DNA of 33,403 nt from Acidovorax sp. FJL06 (GTDB lineage: Bacteria > Pseudomonadota > Gammaproteobacteria > Burkholderiales > Burkholderiaceae_C). The stretch covers positions 21,076 to 54,478 of the forward strand of contig NZ_QAJR01000031.1 of assembly GCF_003852545.1 (NCBI RefSeq). Direction: 5' to 3'. How positions within the stretch are numbered: position 1 is the stretch's first letter; each line of letters starts with the position of its first letter. A program made the translations under genes and the position numbers. The notes under the pieces are model-generated. The model did no database searches. It saw only the letters and a list, made by a program, of their open reading frames with translations, and was not told where the DNA came from. Positions 24,151 to 32,273 of this stretch are shown here, one piece after another.

Positions 24151-24717
24151 ATGAACCACAGGATCTCGGTACTGCTCATGTTCATGCTTTCAGGTGCCGG
24201 AGCAACCTACGCCGCCGACTCCAGGAATCAAGCCTTCGACCAGACTTTCGCCTACTGCCGTGATATTGACGGGTACTTGGTCACCCCACCGGAATGGAAG
24301 CAAGCGCAGGCTCCGCAAGAGATTTCGGCAAGCAACAGCTTTTCGCCACTGCCGGACGCCCTGTTGCGGCAACTCAAACTCAAAGGGAATGTGATCTCCC
24401 CGGCGACCGCCCAGCAGATGGCGCTGACGGTCGCGACGCTGAAGCCGCCGAACCACGGGAAAGTGAAGGACCTGACGCCACCTGACAAGCGGTATGAGAG
24501 CCACCTTCCGGGGGGCAAGACAACCCTCTTTCCACCTGGAACCACCTCCTACCACTACACCTTCATGCCCGACCTCGGGTATCTGGGAAAGGACCAGGCG
24601 GTCTACGAGATTCGCGCAAATGGCAAGCGCTACCAGGTGACCGTCAACTTTCTGGTCGTGACTGCCGTCAATGACAAGGGCCCGTCGCAATGCGCATCCG
24701 AGAAGTTCGACCAATGA
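24151..24717 (+). CDS. Secreted protein with one cadherin/Big-like strand motif
   Basis: A 188-residue unknown protein. A clear Sec signal (MNHRISVLLMFMLSGAGATY, cleavage near YAA) is preceded by AGAGGAA, which fixes the ATG at 24151. The C-terminal half resembles a single tandem-repeat beta-sandwich module of the cadherin-like/Big type: LKPPNHGKVKDL, then YHYTFMPDLGYLGKDQAVYE and RYQVTVNFLVV, compared with the usual 'HGTV..YTPNPGYTGTDSFTYTV'. The mature protein has two cysteines (in AYCRD and SQCASE), possibly one disulfide joining the two ends. It follows the six-cysteine gene. Together they may be an envelope or secreted pair, but no partner or function can be shown. Confidence 0.7.
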   Translation: MNHRISVLLMFMLSGAGATYAADSRNQAFDQTFAYCRDIDGYLVTPPEWKQAQAPQEISASNSFSPLPDALLRQLKLKGNVISPATAQQMALTVATLKPPNHGKVKDLTPPDKRYESHLPGGKTTLFPPGTTSYHYTFMPDLGYLGKDQAVYEIRANGKRYQVTVNFLVVTAVNDKGPSQCASEKFDQ

Positions 24718-24746
24718 CACCCAGCCCCTCCATCGGAAGGACCCGC

Positions 24747-24760
24747 CCCGGCAAGCCGGG
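24747..24760. terminator. Weak hairpin in a convergent gap
   Basis: CCCGG (24747-24751) pairs with CCGGG (24756-24760) around a CAAG loop, in the 178-base gap between the secreted pair and the OmpA-family gene. There is no T-run. Nothing else notable is seen in the gap. Confidence 0.3.
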
Positions 24761-24895
24761 CCGAGCCTCTCATGGCAAAGAGTGAGGCACCCAGTGTCTC
24801 TACTGCCACAAGCCCCTCCCGGCGGATAGCGCCAGCCTCCCCTTCAACCCCCTCCCCCGCCTGCGGCTACCCAGCCGCTCACCATTCGCACACCC

Positions 24896-25918
24896 CTACT
24901 GGGGCACCAGCTCCACCCGCCGGTTCTTCGCCCGGCCTTCATCACTGCTGTTGCTCGCCACAGGCGCGAGCGACGCCACGCCGTTGCCCACCAGGCGCCC
25001 CACCGCAATGCCGTAGTCCTTGGCCAGCGCCGCAGCCACCGCATCGGCACGGCGTTTGGACAGGGCCAGGTTGCTGTCGAAGCCGCCCACGCTGTCGGTA
25101 TGGCCCACCACGTGCAGCTTGACGGTGGGCTCGGCCTTCAGGAAGGCTGCGATCTGCTCCAGCGAGGGTTTGGACTCGGGCTTCACATCGGCCTTGCCGG
25201 TGTCGAACAGGATGCCGTAGATGGCGACCTTGCCGTTGGCGGTGATGGATTTGCTGATGTCGGACGCGCTGACCACCACCATGTTCTGCTCCATGGCCTT
25301 GGTCTCCAGGATGTCCACCGCAATGTAGGCGCCCTGCCGGGACTTGTAGGTGGTGTCTTCCTTGGGCCAGTCGATGGAGACCAGGCGCACGGTGGTGCTG
25401 CCCTTCTGGAAGGTGCCGGTGCGCACGGTGCTGGCGTCGGCGGCGTACATCACGTATTCGCTGCGGTTGTTCTTGATGGCGTCGCGCTGGCCGCTGCTGA
25501 AGTTGGCCAGAAAGTTGGTGTAGCTGCCCGCAGCACTGTCGCGGGTGGAGTCGTAGAGCACGGTGAAGCCACCAGCAGCGAGATCGTTGGCGTAGTTGCG
25601 AAACAGCTCCAGCGACCGCGTGGCGCCGGGGGCTTCGTACCACAGGCGGGTGAGCTTGCCTTCGAGCGCCAGCGGGGGCTGCACGTAGCGCCGCTTGTAG
25701 GCCTGCAGGTCGAACTCCTTGAAGGTGGAGGTCTGGAACTCCACGGCGTCGAAGTTGCGCACCTCGTAGCCCACGATGGCGCTGCCGCCAAAGCGCTTCA
25801 CGGCCGGGTGGTCCTTGGCGCCGGGCAGGTCTTGCGCAGCGGCCGGGGCCTGGCTGGCCAGGGCCAGGAAGCCAAGGCACAGCGATGCGCCCCATTGGCG
25901 AAACAGTCTCAGGGTCAT
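24896..25918 (-). CDS. OmpA-family outer-membrane/peptidoglycan-associated protein
   Basis: A 340-residue exported protein with a Sec signal (MTLRLFRQWGASLCLGFLAL, cleavage near PAAAQ). A DUF4892-like region follows (about 35-215; I see KEFDLQAYKRRYVQPPLAL and KVAIYGILFDTGKADVKPES). A C-terminal OmpA domain (about 225-335) contains VVGHTDSVGG and LSKRRADAVAAALA, whose Asp and Arg normally bind diaminopimelate in peptidoglycan. It anchors the outer membrane to the cell wall or acts near it. GGAGA precedes the ATG at 25918 by seven bases. It is monocistronic and convergent with the secreted pair. The N-terminal domain name is less certain than the OmpA domain. Confidence 0.87.
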   Translation of the reverse strand: MTLRLFRQWGASLCLGFLALASQAPAAAQDLPGAKDHPAVKRFGGSAIVGYEVRNFDAVEFQTSTFKEFDLQAYKRRYVQPPLALEGKLTRLWYEAPGATRSLELFRNYANDLAAGGFTVLYDSTRDSAAGSYTNFLANFSSGQRDAIKNNRSEYVMYAADASTVRTGTFQKGSTTVRLVSIDWPKEDTTYKSRQGAYIAVDILETKAMEQNMVVVSASDISKSITANGKVAIYGILFDTGKADVKPESKPSLEQIAAFLKAEPTVKLHVVGHTDSVGGFDSNLALSKRRADAVAAALAKDYGIAVGRLVGNGVASLAPVASNSSDEGRAKNRRVELVPQ

Positions 25919-26237
25919 AAGCAGTCTCCGGTTGACAGCACGTCTTGCAGCCTGGGCCCACGCCCCCGCGCTGCGCCAGGGTGGTGGGCCGCAGCCATCA
26001 TAGGCGAGGCCCTGGCGGCGGCAGGGGCCCACTGGCCTGGCGTGGCCAAGCGCACCCTGCTGGCGGTGGCCACACCGAGCAGCGGCTTGCCTTGTGCAGC
26101 CAGGCCGGTCCCACGGTGCGGCACCGGCCTGCACGCGTGACCCGGGCCGCAGTCAGCGTCCCGCCCACGAAACCCTGCGGGTTTGTGACGTACCATGCGG
26201 CACGGTCCCATCCCGAGACCTTTCACAAGGAGGCCCC

Positions 26238-26381
26238 ATGGCCAAAGGCGAACAACGCAGCAACAAGATGGCAAAGAAACCCAAGAAGGACACTTCGCTC
26301 CCCAAGGAGCACTCCGGCTCCGACCGCCCCATGCCGCCGATCACCAGCGTCATCCCCAAGGGCAAGGACAAGAACAAGTAG
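26238..26381 (+). CDS. Small basic protein, 47 residues
   Basis: A 47-residue, Lys-rich, disordered-looking protein (MAKGEQRSNKMAKKPKKDTS...), preceded by a strong AAGGAGG at 26228-26234. I recall similar short proteins in Comamonadaceae, but their function is unknown. No membrane segment, cysteine or known motif is present; the charge would suit RNA or ribosome binding. It stands alone between two minus-strand genes and is followed by repeat copy D. The clear ribosome-binding site and family conservation make it a likely real gene despite its size. Confidence 0.75.
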   Translation: MAKGEQRSNKMAKKPKKDTSLPKEHSGSDRPMPPITSVIPKGKDKNK

Positions 26382-26465
26382 CCAGACACGTAGGGGCCCG
26401 GCGGTGCCCAGCACTGCCCCCCTGCCAGCGGACATGCGCAGGGGTGTGCATGAAGACATGCAGCC

Positions 26466-26524
26466 ACTATCAAAAATAGTGCTGCCAGCGCTGATGGACC
26501 AAGCGCTGGCGGCTATTTTTTATT
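26466..26524. repeat. Dispersed stem-loop repeat, copy D
   Basis: The outer arms CAAAAATAGTGCTGCCAGCG (26471-26490) and GCGGCTATTTTTTATT surround the core CAGCGCTGATGGACCAAGCG. CCAGCGCT pairs with AGCGCTGG. It lies between the small basic gene and the convergent GGDEF-EAL gene. The T-run at one end resembles a rho-independent terminator. Confidence 0.75.
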
Positions 26525-26576
26525 CATTGCCTCAGGGGTTCAGGGGTTCAATGCCCCCGAATCCGCCATCCCGCCC

Positions 26577-28907
26577 CTACCGCAAGGCCTCGGCGGGCAC
26601 CAGGCGGGCCAGCCACTGCGTGTCGGGCTCGGGCCGGCCGAACAGGTAGCCCTGGTACACGATGTCCGGGGCGCGCAGGCTCAGGAAGTCTGCTTGTGCC
26701 TGGGTCTCGACCCCTTCGGCCACCACGCGCAGGCCAAAGTGGCGCGCCACCGACAGGATGCCTTCCACCAGTACGCCGTCGTCGGCGTTGGTGGGCGCCT
26801 CGTGCACAAAGGAGCGGTCGATCTTGATCTCCTGGATCGGCAGGCGCTTGAGGTAAGCCAGCGACGAATAGCCCGTACCAAAGTCGTCGAGCGAGATGTC
26901 CACGCCCAGCACGGCCAGCTCCCGCATCTTGGCCACTGTGTCGTCGAAGTCTTCGATCACCAGCCCTTCCGTCACCTCCAGGGTGAGCAGCCGAGGGTCG
27001 GCCCCCGTGGAGGCCAGCAGCGCACGCACCTGCGTCACAAAGCCCGCCTGCCGGAACTGCCGGGCGCTGAGGTTGACCGACAGCCGCAGCCGCCGCTCGC
27101 GGAACGCCGGCTGGGCCAGCAGTGCGCAGGCATGTGCCAGCACCCAGTCGCCCAGGCTCACGATGAGGTCCGACTCTTCGGCGATGGGAATGAACACGCC
27201 CGGCGGCACCAGGCCGTCGCGTGGATGCTGCCAGCGCACCAGCACCTCGGCCCCCGTGATCTGGCCCTGCACGTCCACCTGCGACTGCAGGTGCAGCCTC
27301 AGCTCGCCCGCACCAATCGCGTGGCGCAGTTCGCGCTCCAGGCGGAAGCGCTGCTCCGCCACCTCCCCCATGCCTTGCTCGAAGAACGCAGCCTGCCCGC
27401 CGCCCGCCTGCTTGGCCCGGTGCAAGGCCATGCCGGCGCGCCGCAGTGCGTCGTGCGCGCCATCGCTTGCACTTTGCGGGTACAGGGTGATGCCCACGCT
27501 CGCCCCCAGCTGGGCGTCCTGCGCGTCGCCTTCCAGGCGCAGGGGGCGCAACAGGGCGGTCTGCAGCTTCTCGGCAAAGGCCAGTGCATGGCGACCGGCC
27601 AGCGAGACATCCACCCCCAGGCCATGCAGCACCACGGCAAACTCGTCCCCCGCCACGCGCACCAGCAGGCTCTGGGCTGGCAGGATTTCGGACAGGCGCA
27701 GCGCCACGGCGCACAGCAGGCGGTCCCCCATCTCACTGCCGCGCGCGTCGTTGAACGTGGTGAAGCGGTCCAGGTCCAGCAGCAGCAGCGCATGCTGGGT
27801 GGAGGGCGGGCGCCCCCCCCGCCCGCGCAGCACCTGCAGCCGCTCCATCAGCGTGGAGCGGTTGGGCAGGCTGGTGAGGCTGTCGAAATGGGCCAGGCGG
27901 TGGATTTCATCGGCCGCGCGCTTGCGCTCGGTAATGTCCTGCTTGAGTTCCACATAGTGGCTCACGGAACCATCGGGCTGGCGGATGGGCGCCACCACCA
28001 CCGACTCGATCAGTGCCTGCCCGTCCTTGCGGTAGTTGACCTGTTCGCCCGCCCAGCTGTCACCCCGGGCCAGGGTCGCGCGCAGGCCCTCGCGTTGCGC
28101 GGGGGCCAGGCCATTGCTGGAATAGCTGGCCGAGGCGCCGCCCACCACCTCGTCGCGCGCATAGCCCGTGCGGCGCACAAAGGCGTCGTTCACATATTCG
28201 ACGTTTTCATCCAGGTCGGTGATGACGATGCTCTCGGGGCTTTGCTCCACCGCCCGCAGCAGCTTGCGCAGTGCGGCCTCGCTGGCGACCAGGCTGGCTG
28301 CGATCCGCTGCGCCTCCTGCACCCGGTTCATGTAGCTGCGGCGCGACAGCAGCGTGGCGGCCGCCGTGAACGACAGAATGCCCGCCAGATACACCGCCGT
28401 CGCCATGCGGTTGGCCGCCTGCACCGGCTTGAACACGCCCAGGATGTCGGCCCCGATGAACCCCAGGAACAGCAGCGCCGTGAGCCCCACCAGGATGACC
28501 GTGGCGCGCACGCCCAGCAGCCAGCCGGTCAGCACGATGAGCACAGGGTAGTTGAGCAGGTTGGGGCCATTGACGCCGCCATTGCGGGCCGCCACCAGCG
28601 ACACCGACACCCACACGCCCCATACCAGCAGGTGGGCCGCCTGCGTCCAGCGCTGCCGGCGCGCCAGCAGCAGCGCCACGCCCCCCACCGAGGCCGCCAC
28701 AAAGTTGAGCGCCACGCGCACCGGCTGCACGGGCTCATCCCACATCAGCAACAAGCCGATGACGCTGCCAATCAGCATCACGGCCCAGCCTGCCACACGC
28801 ACCAGATGGCGTGTGGTGGCGTCTTCGTGGTCGGGCAGCGGAACGGCAAGGGCTTCGGCCATGGCGACTGGGATTGCGGGGGAGGAAACCATCCTAACCG
28901 CAGCCAT
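26577..28907 (-). CDS. Membrane PAS-GGDEF-EAL cyclic-di-GMP enzyme
   Basis: A 776-residue inner-membrane protein. About six hydrophobic segments (about 36-190) form a sensor region, then a PAS domain (about 212-330; YRKDGQALIESVV), a GGDEF domain (about 335-505) and an EAL domain (about 515-770). The cyclase signature is AGDEF (419-423) in VRVAGDEF, the usual FK is FTT, and no RxxD inhibitory site is visible, so the cyclase is probably degenerate. The EAL domain looks intact: EVLVRW (554-559), SVNLSARQF, DDFGTGYSSL, IKIDRSFV, AEGVET and QGYLFGR. It therefore probably degrades cyclic-di-GMP under PAS and membrane control. Several starts (28907, 28892, 28862) lack a clear Shine-Dalgarno; 28907 has a weak GGTAGG. 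Confidence 0.92.
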   Translation of the reverse strand: MAAVRMVSSPAIPVAMAEALAVPLPDHEDATTRHLVRVAGWAVMLIGSVIGLLLMWDEPVQPVRVALNFVAASVGGVALLLARRQRWTQAAHLLVWGVWVSVSLVAARNGGVNGPNLLNYPVLIVLTGWLLGVRATVILVGLTALLFLGFIGADILGVFKPVQAANRMATAVYLAGILSFTAAATLLSRRSYMNRVQEAQRIAASLVASEAALRKLLRAVEQSPESIVITDLDENVEYVNDAFVRRTGYARDEVVGGASASYSSNGLAPAQREGLRATLARGDSWAGEQVNYRKDGQALIESVVVAPIRQPDGSVSHYVELKQDITERKRAADEIHRLAHFDSLTSLPNRSTLMERLQVLRGRGGRPPSTQHALLLLDLDRFTTFNDARGSEMGDRLLCAVALRLSEILPAQSLLVRVAGDEFAVVLHGLGVDVSLAGRHALAFAEKLQTALLRPLRLEGDAQDAQLGASVGITLYPQSASDGAHDALRRAGMALHRAKQAGGGQAAFFEQGMGEVAEQRFRLERELRHAIGAGELRLHLQSQVDVQGQITGAEVLVRWQHPRDGLVPPGVFIPIAEESDLIVSLGDWVLAHACALLAQPAFRERRLRLSVNLSARQFRQAGFVTQVRALLASTGADPRLLTLEVTEGLVIEDFDDTVAKMRELAVLGVDISLDDFGTGYSSLAYLKRLPIQEIKIDRSFVHEAPTNADDGVLVEGILSVARHFGLRVVAEGVETQAQADFLSLRAPDIVYQGYLFGRPEPDTQWLARLVPAEALR

Positions 28908-29032
28908 CCCAAACGCCTACCAGCAAAGTGCCAACAGCAGCACCCCTGCAACACGGGAGGGTACATGCGGCCCGCCCTGCCCCTTCCGGCGCCAAAGGCC
29001 TGCCCCGGCAGTGCCCGGGGAGGGGCGGCGGA

Positions 29033-30010
29033 TCAGTCCGCGCCGTCTTCGCTGCCCGGGGCAGGCTCCCGCACCCCCGAGCCCTTGCCCTTGGCCTTGG
29101 CACGGGCGTCCTTCTTGGCCTGGCGCTTGGCGTCTTCGGCCAGGCCGGCGGTGCGCCAGGCCTCAAATTCTGCAGGCGTCTCCAGCGTGATGCGCCCCAG
29201 GATGGCCGCGCGGAAGTCGGTCATCACGATCTCTGCCGTCTTCTGCAGGTTGACACGCCCCCCTCCCAGCATGGCGCCGCGCTTTCGGCCAATGGCTTCG
29301 AGCAGTTCATCGTCCTGCATGGTGGCCATGCTGCCAGCGGGCAGGCCCAGCTTGTAGCGCGCCTCCAGCAACGGGGCATAGTGCTGCTGCAGGCGGCGCA
29401 GCAGCTCCAGGGCCACCAGTTCCTCGTCGTAGGCATTGCGGCCCACCGCGCCGCTGGCGGCCAGGTTGTAGCCGCTTTCGGGCACGATGATGCGCGGCCA
29501 CAGCATGCCGGGCGTGTCCCACAGGTAGAAGTCGTCGGCCAGCGTGATGCGCTGCTCCAGCTTGGTGATGCCCGCCTCGTCACCTGTCTTGGCCTGGCGC
29601 TTGTTGCTGAGCGTATTGATGAGCGTGGATTTGCCCACGTTGGGCACGCCGCAGATCAGCACCCGCATGGGCTTGGCCATGCCGCCCCGGTTGGGCGACA
29701 GCAGGTGGCAGGCGTCGATGAGCTTGCGCGCGGGCGCGGGGTCGGACGCATCGAGCGGCACGGCGCGCGTGTCGCTCTGGGCGTTGTACCAATCCACCCA
29801 CAGCGCGGTGCGCTCGGGGTCGGCCACATCCTGCTTGTTGAGCACCTTGAGCGTGGGCTTGTGGCCCGTGATCTCGGCCAGCAGCGGGTTGGCGCTGGAG
29901 CCGGGCAGGCGTGCGTCCAGCACTTCGATCACCACGTCGATGTCCTTGATGCGTTCGGTGATCGCTTTCTTGGTCAGGTGCATGTGACCGGGGAACCACT
30001 GGATGGCCAT
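29033..30010 (-). CDS. ylqF: Ribosome-assembly GTPase YlqF/RbgA
   Basis: A 325-residue circularly permuted GTPase that acts late in assembly of the large ribosomal subunit. The opening MAIQWFPGHMHLTKKAITE is the family signature. The permuted order is visible: G4 NKQD (58-61) precedes G1 GVPNVGKST (121-129), with the G2-region switch AGITK (146-150) and G3 DTPG (165-168). The C-terminal ANTAR-like/RNA-binding helical region follows, with a basic tail (AKKDARAKAKGKG). The ATG at 30010 starts with the family signature and has no strong Shine-Dalgarno. It is divergent from the small membrane protein gene, 95 bases away. Confidence 0.93.
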   Translation of the reverse strand: MAIQWFPGHMHLTKKAITERIKDIDVVIEVLDARLPGSSANPLLAEITGHKPTLKVLNKQDVADPERTALWVDWYNAQSDTRAVPLDASDPAPARKLIDACHLLSPNRGGMAKPMRVLICGVPNVGKSTLINTLSNKRQAKTGDEAGITKLEQRITLADDFYLWDTPGMLWPRIIVPESGYNLAASGAVGRNAYDEELVALELLRRLQQHYAPLLEARYKLGLPAGSMATMQDDELLEAIGRKRGAMLGGGRVNLQKTAEIVMTDFRAAILGRITLETPAEFEAWRTAGLAEDAKRQAKKDARAKAKGKGSGVREPAPGSEDGAD

Positions 30011-30105
30011 GCGAGGGGTACTTTCTTGTGTTTTCGATACTGTCTGAGGGTGGCAAGGATAATCGCGGTCCCTACCGCCCCTCTCCACCGCGTTTTTTGA
30101 CCACC

Positions 30106-30357
30106 ATGCCAGCCCCTCTCGACACCCCGCGCCAATCCACCGCCCGCAAGGCCGACAAGGAGCTGCTGTTCAAGGGCGTGACCTGCGCCCTGATCGGCCT
30201 GGTTATCCTGCTGGCGCCCTATGTCGCCCGCTCGGACAGCGTGCGCGATCTCATGAGTCAGGCGGCCCTGGTGGGCTGGTTTGCGCTGGTGCTGGGCCTT
30301 GCGTTTGGGGTGCAGTACGGCATGCGCCGCGCCAAGGCCGGGCGCCGCCAGCCGTGA
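30106..30357 (+). CDS. Small two-segment membrane protein, 83 residues
   Basis: I do not recognise the family. The protein has a charged N-terminus, two hydrophobic segments (about 23-40, LFKGVTCALIGLVILLAPY; about 52-70, AALVGWFALVLGLAFGV) and a basic tail (GMRRAKAGRRQP), so both ends are likely cytoplasmic. The ATG at 30106 is chosen by coding start; the ribosome-binding site is weak. The next gene overlaps its stop as TGATG, so translation is probably coupled. Confidence 0.7.
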   Translation: MPAPLDTPRQSTARKADKELLFKGVTCALIGLVILLAPYVARSDSVRDLMSQAALVGWFALVLGLAFGVQYGMRRAKAGRRQP

Positions 30358-30590
30358 TGTTGCCCGGCGCCAGCGCACCAGCTCCAGCCCCGGCGGTTGA
30401 CGGGGCCTCCGCGCAGCAAATGTTCCAGTCCCTGCAGCAGCGCGCCGCGCAGGCCGGCATCACGCTGCGCAACCCGCCTCCCGAGCCCACCACCTGCTGC
30501 GGACGTGGCTGCAATGGCTGCGTGTGGGAGGGGTTTCTAGACGCCGCCGAGTATTGGCGGCAAGAGGCACTGTTGCAGCTGGAGGGCTGA
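30357..30590 (+). CDS. Oxidoreductase-like (PF09791-type) Cys-rich small protein
   Basis: A 77-residue protein whose C-terminal half matches the oxidoreductase-like N-terminal domain: PPPEPTTCCGRGCNGCVWEG (40-59) with Cys47, Cys48, Cys52 and Cys55, followed by DAAEYWRQEA. The cysteine spacing suggests a metal or iron-sulfur site. Despite the family name I know of no proven enzymatic role. The ATG at 30357 overlaps the TGA of the previous gene by one base (TGATG). A GTG three bases earlier is possible. It ends just before repeat copy E. Confidence 0.85.
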   Translation: MLPGASAPAPAPAVDGASAQQMFQSLQQRAAQAGITLRNPPPEPTTCCGRGCNGCVWEGFLDAAEYWRQEALLQLEG

Positions 30591-30650
30591 ATTTTCAGCC
30601 AAATCGGCCTCTAGCGCTTTATAGACAAGCGCAAGAAGCTATCAAATCAG
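30591..30650. repeat. Dispersed stem-loop repeat, copy E
   Basis: In reverse orientation to A, the complement reads GATAGCTTCTTGCGCTTGTC then TATAAAGCGCTAGAGGCC. The core is GCGCTT...AAGCGC (30613-30632). It lies between two convergent genes, the oxidoreductase-like gene and gshA. Confidence 0.75.
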
Positions 30651-30675
30651 GAGTGAATGCAGCCTGCGTGCCGCA

Positions 30676-32202
30676 TCACCCGAGCTCCTTGACTGACATG
30701 TATTGCTCGCGCCATTCCTCAAAGGGCAGTGTGTCCGCCGCCTCGATGGCCTTCTGTGCGGCAATCGATTCATCCGCCATCGCCAGGTAGCGCGCCTGCT
30801 GCTCTGCCGTCCACGGCAGGCCCAGCAGCGCGTCACGCGCGGCGACGGATTGCTGGCGGGCAAAAGACTCAAAGCTGTGGTGATGCTCGCCCACGATGCT
30901 GCCGAGCACGCGGGCTGACGGTGTGCGCTCGGGCGCGGACATCAGCGCACGGGCATCGCGCAGCGCGGCGCTGTAGTCATCGGTGCCATGGGTGGCGTCC
31001 AGCGCCGCAGCCAAAGGTGCGCACGCGGCCAGCACCTCGGTGCCCCAGTCGGCCAGCAGCACGCTCTGGCCGTTGCGCGTGAGGTGCAGGCCGGGTTCGC
31101 GCCCCCGCTCGGCGGTGAGGTGCTGGTTGTGCTTGAGTTCGGCAATCTCGGCCGGCGTGTCGGGCGGGCTGTCGGACAGCAAGCAGTGCAGCAAAAACAC
31201 GTCCAGCAGGCGCATGGTGGGCGCCGTGATGCCCACAGGCACGAACGGGTCCAGGTCCATCAGCCGCACTTCCACATATTCCACGCCGCGCTCGCGCAGC
31301 GCATGCAGCGGGCGCTCGCCCGTGCGCACGGTGCGCTTGGGGCGGATGGTGCCGTAGAACTCGTTCTCGATCTGCAGCAGGCTGGTGCCCAGCTGGTTGT
31401 AGTCGCCCCCCGGGTTGCGCACGCCCACGGTTTCGTAGGCCGGGTAGGGTTTGGTCAGCGCCTCGTGCAGCGAATTGGCGTAGCCCGTGAGGCCGTTGTA
31501 GCTCACGGCCAGCGTGGCCTGCGCGTCGCTCTGGTAGCCCAGGCGGCCCATGCGCAGCGAGGTGGCGTGGGGCAGGTACAGTGCGCTGCCCCCCTCCATC
31601 TGCTGCAGGCCATGCTGGCGACCTTCCACAAAACAGGGGCACAGCGCGGGCGAGGCACCAAACAGGTACAGCAGCACAAACGCATGGCGGCGGAAGTTGC
31701 GGATGAGCGAGAAATACTGCTCGCTCGTCACGCCCGGCAGCGACCAGTTGTAGTGGATGCCCGAAATGGTCTGCATGCGCCGCCCGTAGCGGTGGCCCAG
31801 GCCCATGCGGTACACGCTTTTGGCACGGCCCACGTTGGAGCTGCCGTAGCGGCCGATCGGGATCGTCTCGTCCGTGGGCAGGCCGCAGGGCATGCTCGAC
31901 GCCCAGAGCAGCTCGCCGCCGCTGTCTTTGAGGGTGTGGTGCACGAACTGGTGCACCTCGGTCAGCTCATCAAGACATTCATGCACGCCCTTGCGAGCGC
32001 CGGTGATGAGTTCGAGCTGCGACTCGCTGTAATCGGTGGTGATCAGCGGGTGCGTGAGCGCCGAGCCCAGCGCCAGCGGGTGGGGCGTGAGCGCCAGGCC
32101 GCCTGTGGGCAGCACCCGAAGGCCTTCCTTTTCGATGCCGCGGCGAATCCCCCCCAGGGCATCCGCCGGGTAGGCGGCCAGTCTCTCGTGCAGTTTGCTC
32201 AT
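30676..32202 (-). CDS. gshA: Glutamate-cysteine ligase GshA
   Basis: A 508-residue cytoplasmic enzyme that joins glutamate and cysteine with ATP, the first step of glutathione synthesis, of the gamma-proteobacterial type (about 500-520 residues). Typical segments are GIRRGIEKEGLRVLPTGGLA (24-43), TTDYSESQLELITG, LWASSMPCGLP, GLGHRYGRRMQTISGIHYNW, NPGGDYNQLGTSLLQIENEF and VEYVEVRLMDLDPFVPVGI. The Glu-rich motif IEKEGLR and the YSESQLELIT segment carry the metal and glutamate ligands. The ATG at 32202 is used; a TTG at 32220 would add six residues. A bidirectional hairpin repeat follows its stop. No gshB is nearby. Confidence 0.96.
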   Translation of the reverse strand: MSKLHERLAAYPADALGGIRRGIEKEGLRVLPTGGLALTPHPLALGSALTHPLITTDYSESQLELITGARKGVHECLDELTEVHQFVHHTLKDSGGELLWASSMPCGLPTDETIPIGRYGSSNVGRAKSVYRMGLGHRYGRRMQTISGIHYNWSLPGVTSEQYFSLIRNFRRHAFVLLYLFGASPALCPCFVEGRQHGLQQMEGGSALYLPHATSLRMGRLGYQSDAQATLAVSYNGLTGYANSLHEALTKPYPAYETVGVRNPGGDYNQLGTSLLQIENEFYGTIRPKRTVRTGERPLHALRERGVEYVEVRLMDLDPFVPVGITAPTMRLLDVFLLHCLLSDSPPDTPAEIAELKHNQHLTAERGREPGLHLTRNGQSVLLADWGTEVLAACAPLAAALDATHGTDDYSAALRDARALMSAPERTPSARVLGSIVGEHHHSFESFARQQSVAARDALLGLPWTAEQQARYLAMADESIAAQKAIEAADTLPFEEWREQYMSVKELG

Positions 32203-32273
32203 ATGTTTATACCGATCCAACTTCTGTCGGCCCGGAACTTAGCACGTTGGGGGCTGGCCCGCCCACGGGGGCA

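Noticed and set aside
26694-29357. Very long plus-strand frame opposite the GGDEF-EAL gene
   Set aside because: Its translation is His/Gln/Arg rich with no domain signal, and the minus strand encodes clear PAS, GGDEF and EAL motifs.
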